Positions 39,001 through 50,714 of a DNA stretch of 64,000 nt are shown in pieces; the stretch's first letter is position 1, and every line of letters starts with the position of its first letter. Source of the DNA: Bryum argenteum (taxonomy: Eukaryota > Streptophyta > Bryopsida > Bryales > Bryaceae). Position numbers and translations under genes: made by a program. The DNA is taken from NCBI GenBank assembly GCA_037043015.1, contig CM073331.1, positions 6,397,305 through 6,461,304 of the forward strand. The letters are read 5' to 3'. The notes under the pieces were generated by a model, which searched no databases, had not been told where the DNA came from, and saw nothing but the letters and a program-made list of their open reading frames with translations.

Positions 39001-40747
39001 TTACACCTTTGCAATCCAGAATGAAATACAATCCATGCATTGGTATTCAAATGGTATCTCTCATTCGTACACATAACCCTTTACAAGTTACCCCCCCCTA
39101 CGTAAAAATGGTGATGATGGGGGTTGTATAAACATACACATTACTATATTTCTGATGATAAGAAACACGATAGCTTGTTTGTGCAACATTGCCTGCTTCT
39201 CCACTGGAATTGGATGTTAGCAGAAGGGATTCGGCCATCAGAACATTGGGTGTACTCAGACGGGTGCGCTGCCCAGTTCAAGGGAGCTCGCGCTATGTAC
39301 TTCGTAGCACGCTACCCTGGTTTGACAGGCTGTAAGATGATGTGGAACTTTTTTGGAAGTGGGCATGGCAAAGGTATTCTTATCTCTACCATCTTGAATC
39401 AGTATTGAGGTTGGCATTGTGTTTTTTCCATTTGTATAACTTAGTAAGTAGAAATTTAGTAAATTTGGAGTACTAACACAATGAATGTTCAGAGACGTGT
39501 ACATTATGGGAATATGGAATTGTAGGGCAGATGGTAAAGTGTACTGCTGCGGTAGATTACTTCTACTTGTAATGTAACTACTCGTCTAGTAAATGGCAGA
39601 ATGTGGTAATAACCAAGTATGGTGAGTACATATAATGTACTCCTTGCGCAATTTTTATACAATTAATACTGTAAGTCTTGTATCATTGATTTGTTTTCTA
39701 CATTATATTTTGGTACATTAGGTACTCTTGCTTAAAAATCTACCTCAATTGTGCGGTGCGCTTCTATGAGAGTAGTAAGTAGTAGTAATTTATGTACTTT
39801 TTTATATTCGCCAGATCAAGTCATTCAAATTGGTCTGTTGATGACAAATTCACCAGGTGAATGGGACGGGGCCGGAGCTGTGGTTAAGAGGGCTCTTCGA
39901 ACGCATCAACTTCAGCATCCAGAGGATGAGATGACTAACGCTCAGCATTGTGTTGATTTTCTGAAGTCTAGATTCTCACAACGCCCTATGAGTTCATACG
40001 AGCAGTCTAAGGAGGTCCCAGTAAACCGCGAGTTCTGGCTCATTGGAGTAGACGATGTGGATAGATCTAACGGCTGGGATTCTAAAGGCATTCCGGGGTC
40101 CAGAGGGTTCCATTCCATTTTAGGGTCATCTGAAATTGACCCTACCTTACTCATGGTTCGTGATCTGACATGTTTTTGTGCTCCTTGTATAAATCAGGAC
40201 TGGGTCCATTTGAGCAAAGAAGCGTATGTTCCAATGTGGCGTATAGTCCGATTGAGGCCGAAGGCGGGGACTGTCAAGCACGATTTCTTTGCCCAGAGAG
40301 GAAGAGCCAGATATTCTAGCTCACGAGGGAGGCCATGGAGGACTTGGTGACATTGTGAAGCTTGGAGACAATTTCGTTATACCAGCAGAGGAGGGAAATG
40401 ATGAAGGCGTTGAATTCTACATCCTACAATGCACAAAGCCCAAGTTTCTGGTGGAGGAGGATTTTGATTGTCCTTGGGGTAGTGAGTTCACCCAAGGTGA
40501 CTTTGCTATTCAAGGTACTTACTATCAGAAATACGGGAGGGCCTCTGATACGTATGTGTTGCTTGATAGAGGTGTTAAGGCTCACGTAGATTCTCACTTG
40601 GTTAGGCATTGCAAATTTGCAATGGTGTTAGCTTCCCACGTGGTTAGGGGAAATCAAGCTGTTTACAGGCTTGGCGTAGATGTGGAGGCAGTTATCAAAG
40701 AGCAGCTAAGAAATTGGTGGGCATCGGACCCAAACGCAGAAGAGTGA
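36025..40747 (+). pseudogene. DDE-type transposase gene of the Sola-like element
   Basis: Starts near 36025 (or at the second Met, 36085). The N-terminal part to about 36856 has an alanine/arginine-rich helix. A 1.5-kb intron ends at 38329. The 38330-39050 exon has a cysteine cluster (CNCRCVVCGDGLGDC) and the first catalytic-Asp block HIDFAENYTFAIQNEIQSMH. Next come VYSDGCAAQFKG (second Asp, about 39250-39285), FGSGHGKG (to 39373) and, after an intron, EWDGAGAVVKR (39857 on). This D-D-(E/D) set with the GHGKG...DG.G..VKR signature is shared with large animal transposase families. The C-terminal part runs to 40747. Frame changes appear near 36610, near 39090-39120 (at a C-run) and near 40290-40340, so either introns were missed or the gene is damaged. 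Confidence 0.72.
37909..38050 (+). repeat. 63-bp tandem repeat in the transposase intron
   Basis: Two full units and the start of a third, each beginning GCTTCTAAGTACTTAGA. They contain the GTACTT motif that recurs through the non-coding parts of this transposon. Confidence 0.85.
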
Positions 40748-41404
40748 TCTCGCTTTGAGCCAACCTATTTACATGTACTTCTCTAGTATGAAATGACAGA
40801 GTCTGGCTACGGTCGTAAATATTCATTTTCGAAGCTAAGTCCACCAATGCATGACATATAGTGCTGATTACATTGCTCCAATTGATATATGTTGAAATTA
40901 TTTTCAATTTCGGAGAGCCCCTTTTCATATGAATTTCAGAAGGCTCTATTTGATTTGAATGTGAGGGTGCCCATTTTGTTTGAGTCTAAAGTGATCTGCA
41001 GTTCCTTTACGCACCCATCACTTATCATTGATGCTTACATTCAATGTAGAGAATGAAATTCAGCCTTGTCACATCTGCAGTGTAATTTGCAATACACGAA
41101 GTGTGAAGGAAAACTAAACTTGTGTACAGTACATTGAAACAAAGTCTTCAGACTTATAGACTATCAATGAACTTATACTTCTCGTAGTATAATTGAATGC
41201 AAATTTTTGGACCATAACTCGCCCAACCTTACTCAGGGGTTATATCAAACTGCCGAATCCTAACCATGGAGAGGTAAAACTTTGTGCAAGGAACTCAGTT
41301 TAAGGAGCATTATCAAAACCACAAGCTTCTTATACTAAATGTACAATGATATGCTTTTATTTCCCCTACTATAAAACAATCTGGTTTCTACTCGGTTTTG
41401 ATAA

Positions 41405-41546
41405 AATATTAAGATACAAAACTACCCTGCATAAGATACTAAACTACCCTACATAAGATACAAAACTGCATAAGATACTAAAGTACCCTACATAACATAC
41501 AAAACTGCATAAGATACTAAACTACCCTACATAACATACAAAACTA
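41405..41546. repeat. Short tandem repeats between the convergent genes
   Basis: Repeats built from ATAAGATACTAAACTACC and CATAACATACAAAACT alternate several times. They lie between the 3' ends of the transposase and SET genes, where terminators of both transcripts would be expected. Confidence 0.8.
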
Positions 41547-41743
41547 TACATATCGGGCCCTCTATTAACACAAAAGCTGCAAAACTACCGAGTTCACCTT
41601 ATTTCACTAACTGTTCTATGTATATTTTGACACTAACTAACTCGAGGACTACAAACTAACTACAGTCTGTACATAACCTTATACTTTTCCAGCATTCGCC
41701 CTTGCTCATCTTCGGACACTTGGATTTGCTCGCAACACCTCCA

Positions 41744-44700
41744 TTAGCTCCGTACTTTTCCTTTTCTTGAGCTGCTGCCCAGCCATCTCCCTCTGCATAA
41801 CAGGCTCCCACACGCACAAGACAATCCTCCAGATTCCTCCCAGAAGGATGTCCCGTAATCCTGGTACATAAAACCGCAACCACAAACAATCAGCAAACAT
41901 CAAACAAATGAGAAAAAAAAAATGCAACCACAAATAAGAATTAGCAAACAAGTAAGAAACTTGCTGTGAAGGCCATCGATCCTTACCCAAGTTAGCTCCT
42001 CAAGAGTACAGATGTTCCTTTTTGCAAAAAAGGCGACATGGTAAATATGGGGGTCGGATTCCTCAATCTTCACTGGAAAATCAATCAAATTAGCATCTGA
42101 GCATCGGTGGTTCACAAAGCGCCCCACATTTCCGTAAGCTAACCCGTCAATACATAAAGCATCTGCATCAGACACGCCCGCTTCTGTCTTCCAATCTGCA
42201 TTTAAGTCTAAAGTGTAATCTCCATGGACATGTGACTTGTCATATCGCTTAAGAAGCTCTACGTTGTTGACCACCTCCCCTACATACTCAAAAACAAATG
42301 TCCCAACCGGGATTGACTCAAAGGTCCTAACCCCCCAGCCCCGTACCCCTGTCCAAAAAACTCCGACCTTGACCTTCATACCTCGCTGGACGACCCTATT
42401 TGGGCAGGAAAAATGACAACCACAAGTTGAATTGCACTCCCAAATAAATTTCCTAGGCACATGCCCCTCACACTGCTGTCTTCTACCCCCCGGTTTCCCA
42501 CCACCTCCTATGTAACACCCGTCCCCTCGTTCACAGAATACCAATTTTGGTTTGTTCTGCAAGACACAACAAACCCACATCAGCTTTTATATTCACTTAG
42601 AAAACCGTAAGAACTACCTGTAAACCAAAACTTGAAAGTACTTCAACGTACCTCATGCAACATGTGTGAAGCCAACCGACCGAATAGTGAGTAGGCCAAT
42701 TGACCACCATTTTTAACTGCACATTCACAACTGTTTCTATCGAGAATACAACTTCTTGTACAACAAGTGCACCCCCCTTCCATACCTTTCTTTATAACCA
42801 CTTCATTAGACAGAATATTTTGAGTTATGTATGTAAATGGCATCATGGGGCAATGGCCGTCCACAGGTCCAAATACTGGAACTTGATGTTGTTCTTTGCC
42901 TTTAGATAAATCCAAGCTATTCTCTATCCATGAAACCTGGGCACCCAAATAGAAAAAAGGGTGAGACAATTGCTTACGGTGGAAGAAAAGATGTTATATT
43001 CATAGTAGATAAATAGATAAGCAGCCTTATCTTACAAAATTGGAAAACTTGAAGACAGGGCTACCTATGCAGCAAATTGCTATCCTCATTCAAATACTAG
43101 AAGGCCAAGTCACCGTTTTACCCCTTTTTTTTGGTCTGTGGCCTTCGTTTCCACTTGCTTCTCGTTTCTTCAAGCAAGTGACATCATCTTCTTCGTCTTT
43201 TTCCTCGGACCTTCGAGACCGCATTGTCAACCTCCATGGCTCATGCAGCGTCCTCCCCTCAAAGACATGCGCCCGTCGTGCTCCGCTGAGTCGGCGCGTG
43301 CCCTGACTGCCCTCAGCATCCACCTGCATCGGCTCACTCACATCAGGCAGTGAGCTCCGCGTTTTTCGGCCCTCGACTGACTTTGGTGGAGAATTCTCCT
43401 TAGCGTCGTCATCCTCCGTCGGTCCCCTTTGCCAACCTCGAGCTCCAGCACGCACCACAACAGAAAACTCTTGAGCTTCACCTGCCGGAGTCATGTCAGC
43501 ATCCTCCATAGAATCAGAGACAACGGGAGAAGACTGGGCATGCTGTAATGCCTCGACTGGGCATGCTGATTGCATCTTCGGTGATGCTTCTTGCGCTTGG
43601 TTGTCCTCACTCAACTCGGGCAACGTCTCGTCATCCATTGTACTCGCCCCCGGCAACGTACGCCCATGTGCATCATCGGCTTCTACAACTTCTAACACTG
43701 GGAGTTTGTGGTTGATCACATCCGACTCCTCCTGGCGTCCATCAATGTCATCTTCTTTGTTGCCCTCGTCGATTGATTGAATCTCATTCGTTGTAGTCTG
43801 AGATGGTTGTTGGATTGGCCGCATTCCTCCTTCAACAGCAGACACTTTATGCACTGAAAGTGCTTGTTCCGGCCTTGACCTCCCAGCTATGACATCCTTC
43901 AGAGGTGATGGAATCCCCACCTTACTCGCCTTAGTGTCGGATGGACCCAGTGGTTTCTTCATGGCTGCTATACTGACTGTAGAAGAGCCTTTACCCTCGA
44001 TAGGTGGTCGAGTCAACGATGAAGTACCCACTTTTTTGGATGCTGGTCTATACGGTTCGCCGGTGACAAGCTTCGAACCCTGCACATGACCTGTTTAAGC
44101 CACCAAATTAGTTGAAAGAATTGAAACTTAAGTACCGCACAGAAAGCTAAGTATGTAATGTATAAAATCGGTAATATAAAAGCACTCCTACCGTCCTACG
44201 TACCCCTGCTTTGGAATCAGAGTACAACACGACATAAAGCATATACAAAAAGCAGATTAGTATTATATTTGTACACAAGCAGCCAAATATACTACATATC
44301 CTACACCTAAAGCTCCATGCGCAGACATTCACACACACTAAGTACTGAGATATGGTTAACCTATGCAACTTTGTACTTGTATTATATCCATGTACTAAAT
44401 ATTACTCCTCTTTTTACTCTACAGTGATAGCAGAAGTACTACTATTGGTTAATGTGTTTCTAATGTTTACAAACTCGTTTTACACTTACTAATTTGTATA
44501 CTTCTAGGTACATATTCAAGTACAGACACTACAAGCATTGCATCGACAAGTACTAAATGTTACCAATACAATAAGTGTCCGAAGTTATACACAACACCAA
44601 GTACCAAAGTACCACAGGAGTTCCATTCTTTTACCTAAACTATACAACTGATACATTCAAGTACAGACACTATAAGCCATTGCGTCGACAAGTACTAAAT

Positions 44701-46366
44701 GTGAACAATACAGTAAGTGTTCGAAGTTTCACACAACACCGAGTACCAAAGTACCACATGAGTTCCAGTCTTTTACATAAACTATAGAACTGATACATTC
44801 AAACAGTAAAAATCGTACCTGCGAGTAATGGTGTCTTGCCCTTCGGCTCTAATGGCACTTCCTCTATACGCGCCGGTACCTCTTGTACACAAGATAACTG
44901 ACCCATCTCCTCAGGTACAAAACCCCAGCCAAAACTCATCCGCCACTCTCGCTTGGCTTCCCCCTCGCATTTCGGTTCAACGCATTTGTTCCCTTTGCTA
45001 AATACTACCACTGAGCACCATGGGTGGTATAAGTGCTGACAACTAGCGACAATAACATCAAAATCAGGAAATTCGTTTGCACACAATGAGCAATGCGTAA
45101 TCAAAATGTAACTCTTGTCTAACTTCGACCCTGTCGGTTTTGCATATGACATGGGCCAGGGCTGAATTCCCGATGGTCGGCTGCCACTCTGCAACCTCGA
45201 CAATTCCTCGTTCAATGCTTGGAGCTGCCTTTGCTTCAGGGTGATGGTGGACTCCAAGGACTGAAGCTCCTCCATCAAGTTCTCGCCGTCACGCTTGGAG
45301 TCCCTCAACTTTGCTTCATGATCACCCTTCATCATCTCCAAAATACTCCGCTTCGCCTCGAGCATGTCAACATCGTCCACGCCCACTCCTAAACTCGCTG
45401 TTACCGCCTCCAGCTGTCCCTCGAGTGAATTCACGAGTAACTCCACGCTCCTCGTCTCCTGGGCAGAGAGGTCACGCCTTGATTGGGTTGGTGCCAATAA
45501 AGCCCTTGCGTTGCTGATCTCTTTTGCGAGCACCTTTATCCTGGCGTTGAGGTGCGACACCCTCTCTCCAGTACATGAGTCCATGTCCTCCTCCATCCGT
45601 GATGGGATCCTCGATGCGCATACCTCAGACTCTTGCTGCAAGATAACCACACAACGCAGTTAGTCAATGCAAAGACTAAAGTAACCATCAAACAAATTAG
45701 TGAGAAAGAGGTGCTAATTTTTCTTATCCGCCTTGACGATCCAGCAAACCGAAACCCTGTTGCACCGCCCTTTTCAAGCTTCACTTTCTTGAAGCCGTCG
45801 CGTGTCAATTCGACACCTTTCTGTTTGCAATGAAGCAACTTTGCTCTCTGCGCGTCCCACCTCCCACGCTGCGTATGGTTTGTTTCTTGACCATATGCAG
45901 CCCAGTTCACTGTCCCCAAGCCCTCAGCATGCTCCAAAGCGATACCTTGTGCAAACTTTATCTTGAGAAAACTCGGCATCTGGTCTTTATCGTGCTGGTA
46001 AACGATTGGGTGCACATGCTTCACCCTCGCCAATACTTCCTTGTTGGTGCAGTCCTGCCACTTGTACCCGGATCTGCCATCCTTACCGCACCGCCTCCCA
46101 AACAAACTGCCCACCAGCTCCTCCGGTACTTCACGATTTTTGAACCGGTGTGGGTTCCGGCCAGTGCCTTCAAGCTTGAAATCTTGAACAAAATCCTCGT
46201 AGTGCAGCGCGACCGGTGGCTCCTTCAGCTTCGCCAAGGCACCATCAATATCATATAGGTCGAGCTCCTCATCTGATTCCGATCCACCTTCGTCTTCTTT
46301 CACCCTCCCGGCCTCCACCTCGCGATCTGCAGGAGACTTGTCTCCACCCTGTTTTCCTCGGCCCAT
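41744..46366 (-). CDS. SUVR-type SET-domain histone H3K9 methyltransferase with coiled coil and RING-like finger
   Basis: Likely exons: 46366-about 45720, 45635-44819, 44079-43114, 42936-42652, 42556-41997 and 41860-41744. The start has a strong context (CCACCATGGG) with a telo-box-like AGGGTT just upstream. The first exon encodes a charged domain of unknown family. Exon 2 gives a long coiled coil and a RING-like C-x2-C...CQHLYHPWC...C-x4-C finger. Exon 3 encodes an acidic/basic disordered region with an NLS-like RPKKRGK end. The last three exons hold pre-SET cysteines (GCTCCTRSC, CNSTCGCHFSCPN), SET motifs (GWGVRTFESIPVG, GRFVNHRCSDANL, ELTW+DYG across the last intron) and post-SET CACGSLLCRG. 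All key SET motifs are present, so activity on H3K9 is plausible. Joins 3-4, 4-5 and 5-6 are in phase; joins 1-2 and 2-3 are unresolved. Confidence 0.78.
44514..44795. repeat. 141-bp tandem duplication in an intron of the SET gene
   Basis: Two head-to-tail copies, each beginning ATTCAAGTACAGACAC, differing at scattered positions. They lie between exons 2 and 3 of the SET-domain gene. Confidence 0.88.
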
Positions 46367-46766
46367 GGTGGTGAACCCTAAACTCTACTAACAACCACAG
46401 ACGTAGTATGCACGAGAGAGATAAGCAAGAACAAAACAGCATCAAACATGAAGCTCACTTGAGTCTGAGGCAAACTACAGCATACGAAAGCAAAAGCAAG
46501 CAATGTGGAAATTGGCCCTCAAAGCATGCAGCCTTGTAGCCAATTTGCTATAGTTAATAGCCATTAAAGCAATCTACTCACTCTACTGTCGAGAAAGATG
46601 TCAATTCGAAGCCAGCGGCCTTCGGTCCCGTACTCAAAGTGAAATCGACCGCAAAAGTGAAATCCCCGTACTCAAAGTGAAATCGACCGCAAATCGTACG
46701 ACAAATCATTGTGAATATTTCTCAAGATTCACTCGTTTCTACCATCTAATCCTAAGTCTATCCTAC

Positions 46767-46924
46767 AGTACCTCCCTAAACAAGCAATCAGGACTCACAA
46801 AACTTTCACAGCAAGGTAGTCCAACAAAATGCAAAGTGCAAAGCAAGTACTTCCCTAAACAAGCAATTAGGACTCACAAAACTCTCACAGCAAGGTAGTC
46901 CAACAAAATGCAAAGTGCAAAGCA
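46767..46924. repeat. 79-bp tandem duplication upstream of the SET gene
   Basis: Two copies beginning AGTAC.TCCCTAAACAAGCA. They lie about 400-560 bp upstream of the SET gene start, so they could affect its promoter. A smaller duplication (GTACTCAAAGTGAAATCGAC) lies at about 46628-46690. Confidence 0.88.
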
Positions 46925-47849
46925 AGAAGATACAAAAGTACCTCAAAATCTGAAATATATGTACCTCAATCTGCTTGCCTCGAGAGTTGGTCCGCGCTTG
47001 CCTCGACAGTTGCTTCGCGCGCCTCGACAGTTGCTCCGCGCACTTTGCCGTTCTCCCGCCACGCCCCACGCCTCAAGCTGCTCCTCAGTATCAGCGGCAT
47101 TCAGAATTTTCAAACTTCAAACCCTAACTATCTACGACAGTCGGTGTACTCTTTCCTCGTGGATACACAGTAGCAAACCCCAACAATCAGACTTGCTGGA
47201 AGCGGGGAGAGCTCTCCCATTTGCTCAACTGACCTGCATACCTCACCTACAGCTGCATTATGTACGTAAACCTTGATCAGTGCTCACTACAACGACGCGT
47301 TCTGAACTGCCCCGAACACAACAACCCCAGCGCTACTACGCACAAGTTCTTCTACACTGATCAGCAATACAAGCTCTCTTTCTTCGCTACAGTCTTCAAA
47401 GAAATCGCAACCCTAACCTCTTAAAAGCAATCACAACTACCACTGCAACGTACAAAACTAACAGAAACACTTGCGCGCAAAACCCTCCCTCCACAACGCG
47501 TCACAACTTCATGAGCACACACAGCACAATGAGTATTCCAACGAACACCCAGCCGCCAGCGCCAGGTGCGAGAAGAAGACGACCGGTGATCACCGGTAGG
47601 GGAAGGTGCGGCAATTGGTGATCACCGGTCGAGCTGTCAGAAGCAATGAAGGCCAGCCTCCATATTAACTCCAGCTCACCTGACCCCCCGCCCTCCCTAA
47701 TCCGCACACTAAAAGCTCTGCCAAGAAGCCCACTTCCCAATACAATTTAAACATATAAACTAATCCCCTTATACTCACAGTACCTCAGAAATTTGCCTCC
47801 AAAAATTCAGTTGACTTTTACCACAAAAATGGTACAATACGCTGTCCGA

Positions 47850-47878
47850 AACTGAGCCACCCTAGCGTGCTTCCACCC
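47850..47878 (-). repeat. Right TIR of the Sola-like element
   Basis: Inverted partner of 35148-35176. It is followed at once by ATAA, the second target copy. Confidence 0.82.
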
Positions 47879-48498
47879 ATAACACTAATTAGATCTTCAA
47901 TCAATCAGAATCGACCTACTACAAAAAGAAACCTAAGAATTCGAAGACCGAATTTCAACGAATCCAAAAACAGTCGTAGACATGCTGATATTCTAGAAGC
48001 ACAGACCTTTGGGATATGATGCCGAAAAATTGTATTTCCGCGGACAGTATTAGGGCATAAAAACTTCTTTTCTCATTATTTGTCGGTGAATTAGGTCTAG
48101 GTGTGCAATTTGCATTATTGTGATATGAGAGCAGTTTTATTGGTGCCGTTATTGGATTGATTTGGGAGAATATCCTTGTGACCAATTTTCCTAGTTTAGA
48201 TCGACTGGCTTTGGTTCTTATGGAAGTTCAGGGTGAGCTTTGGAGCGAGTGTATCAGTGACGTGCAGATCTAGACTTTTCTGAGTGTAGCTTTACTTATC
48301 GGCGAAGCTGAATGTAGTGTTAATATGTAGTTTTTAGTATCAGAAGGTCCTGAGTACGTAGAAGTATTATACATTAGAGTTGGAGTGTAATTTTAGCGAT
48401 TTATGATTACTAGAGTAATCTTTCGTCTTGGTATTCGTCTGATGCACTTGTGTATTCTTCACGCTGTTTGTGAAAGATTGAGCAATAAAGCGCATCTA

Positions 48499-48880
48499 GA
48501 ATGAGATTGATATTGTTATTCAATGCCATTTAGCTGCAGGGAATGAACAAATTAACAGTAAATGTAAGCATACCTTCATAATTCAAGAGAGCATAATTTA
48601 AAGTGGTGATATCATAAAACATAATAGGGTATTGATAGGGTATTGACAAACTTGGAATTATGTGGAATGAGATTGATTTTGTTACTCAATGCCATTTAGC
48701 TGCAGGGAATGAACAAATTAACAGTGCATACCTTCATGATTCAAGAGAGCATAACCTAAATTGGCGATATCATAAAATAAGATAGGGTATTGATAGGGTA
48801 TTGATAGGGTATTGAGAGACTTGGAGTTATGTGGAATGAGATTGATTTTGTTACTCGTTGCCATTTAGGCATTTAGCTGC
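48499..48880 (+). repeat. 167-bp tandem repeat, two full copies and a partial third
   Basis: Units start with GAATGAGATTGAT at 48499, 48665 and 48834. The spacing is 166 and 169 bp because the embedded GATAGGGTATT motif varies from two to three copies. The third unit breaks off after about 45 bp. Confidence 0.9.
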
Positions 48881-49049
48881 ATAATCTATTGTAATCTCAG
48901 CTTATTTCCTACTCCAGATTGAACAATCTCTCATTCCCTCTATGTCATCTTCAAAAGTAAACTTCCGGTGCGAAAATAGAGGGCTATGACAGCGATCCTT
49001 ATGGATCGCCTGTTAAAAAAAATTGTTTCCAAGAAATTGTCAATAAATA

Positions 49050-50308
49050 TATTCAGAGGGCTCGAGAAGAACATGTGAATGACACATCTTCTCTAGAGAA
49101 AGGTAAAGAAGTTCTCTTTGCGAGCCCCGAGGAGAGCCACCAGGAGACCTCTGAGGAGAGTACTGACGATGAAGAGAACGAAGATGAAAGCGAACACAAC
49201 GATGGAGACAGTAGTGAGACTGTGAGAGTGGCGGTTTGTTATTCGATGCAGATGGAGGTATGTGTCAAATAACTTCTTATGCTCTAAGATAGAGTAAGAT
49301 AGGGTATTGTCAGATTAAGACATAATATTATTCGTGTATATAAGATAGTATAAGATATATAAGATAGTATAAGATAGGGTATTGACAGGGTAATACTATG
49401 ATATAATTATAATTGCAATACCCTATCCTATCATATCCTAATTTTTTTAATCGTTTGATGTTGCTTTTGATTAAGGTTTGCAAAAGAAGGAGAAGCGTTT
49501 GAAAACCAAGGCGAAGGTTTGGTTCCTAGTTTTGTTTGTTTGGTGGGTTTGGGTAGGTGTCCTACCTACTTATTCAAACAAAAAATCAAGAAACACCTCA
49601 TTGATTTTTACAACTACAGAGAAGTAGAAGCTGGGCAAGGAGGGCGACCACGTGCAAATCCAAGAGGATTCAAACGAACCACTAAGGAGCAGAACAGAAA
49701 GTACAACCAAAATGCTAAGCGACGTGTGAGTTCCAAGAATGCCATCACTGAGTACAACGCTACGAGGCGCTATGAGGTGAGCGCTATTCATCAATGGGAG
49801 GAAATGCGTGAAGTTGTTGAGAACCTCAAGGTTCCACCAAAACCGCTCTAGCTAGGTTGTTTCAGCCTTATATTCAGGAGTATTTTTGTATGTCTAGTTG
49901 AGGTGATGGTGACATCACTTCAGCTACGTTACATGTGTTTCGTAACAGTAAGGTTGCTAGAGAGATTATTCTTTCTAGCAAAAAACCTTACATGGCTAAT
50001 ATCAAACGGTGTTGGGGAGGAAAATGGAGGAATGAGACAAACCGGGAGAAGAGAGAGGACGAGTTTCAAGCTCTGGTGGCTTATGCCAATGCTAAGAGGG
50101 TTTTGAAAGAGTAAGTGTTTAAACTTAAACTCCTTTGTTGTTTTTATTATAATTTTACTATAGATAGGGTATTGACATAAGTTTTGCATGTATTATAGAT
50201 AGGGTATTGACAGGGGTTTTGAATGTGTACACATGGGAGAAAAAATCCGTTAAGGAGGACTACGTGAAAGAAAGTGTCGCAAGAAAGATGGCTATTTGTG
50301 ATCTCTAG
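49050..50308 (+). CDS. Small accessory gene of the MULE-2 region, unknown function
   Basis: Probable exons: about 49050-49258 (acidic: DDEENEDESEHNDGD), about 49475-49850 (IKKHLIDFYNYREVEAGQGG, then a basic KRTTKEQNRKYNQNAKRR), about 49950-50110 (KKPYMANIKRCWGGKWRNET, then KREDEFQALVAYANAKR) and 50213-50308 (NVYTWEKKSVKEDYVKES, stop). Splice borders look plant-like, but the second exon seems to meet a stop (near 49850) before the third, so joins are uncertain. It is divergent to nothing and convergent with the transposase (minus strand). I do not recognise a family. The charged composition suggests a nucleic-acid-associated protein. Confidence 0.42.
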
Positions 50309-50328
50309 GTTTCTGGAGATGAGATAAC

Positions 50329-50476
50329 ATGTAGGATAGAAGACTAGATAGGGTATTGTAAAAGATATGTGAATTCTAGTTGAAGCTTACTTAAACGAGT
50401 AATGGTATCCGTTATTACAATACTACGGATAGGGTATTGAGGAAACCAATCACTACCCTATTTAAGAACTAATCTA
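50329..50476 (+). repeat. 148-bp inverted repeat, left arm
   Basis: Matches the reverse complement of 51523-51669 with about nine mismatches (about 94%). It contains two GATAGGGTATTG motifs. The two arms bracket the last coding exon of the MULE-2 transposase. Confidence 0.9.
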
Positions 50477-50714
50477 TTCATTCTCTAGTTCCAAATGATC
50501 GATTTCTTAGTGTCATTCTCTCAAACCAATGTTGGTTTCATAATATACTATTTCCTAAACCGTTATCCACGGTGTTGAATGGAGCACGAGGATGTAGGGA
50601 GTCATTTACACTATCTACATTCAAAGCTCTGATCTTCCCACATAAAATTCTAAATTCCACAAGACCATGTTGAGCTAAAAGAAACCCACCATCTATCATA
50701 GCATTTTCCATTTC

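Larger units (their letters stand above)
35148..47878 (+). mobile_element. 12.7-kb Sola-like DNA transposon carrying an H3K9 methyltransferase gene
   Basis: The left end begins GGGTGGAAGCACACTACGG and the right end, read inverted, begins GGGTGGAAGCACGCTAGGG. Over 29 bp the two ends agree at 25 positions. They are flanked by the same 4 bp, ATAA (35144-35147 and 47879-47882). Inside are a plus-strand DDE-type transposase gene (36025-40747) and a convergent minus-strand gene for a SET-domain protein (46366-41744). The 4-bp duplication and the transposase motifs fit the Sola superfamily, which is assigned with moderate confidence. Several frame interruptions in the transposase suggest it may no longer move by itself. 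The SET gene looks better preserved. Confidence 0.8.

Noticed and set aside
35148-47878. CACTA or KDZ assignment for the large transposon
   Set aside because: The ends do not start CACTA, the target duplication is 4 bp rather than 3 or 8, and the transposase signature differs.
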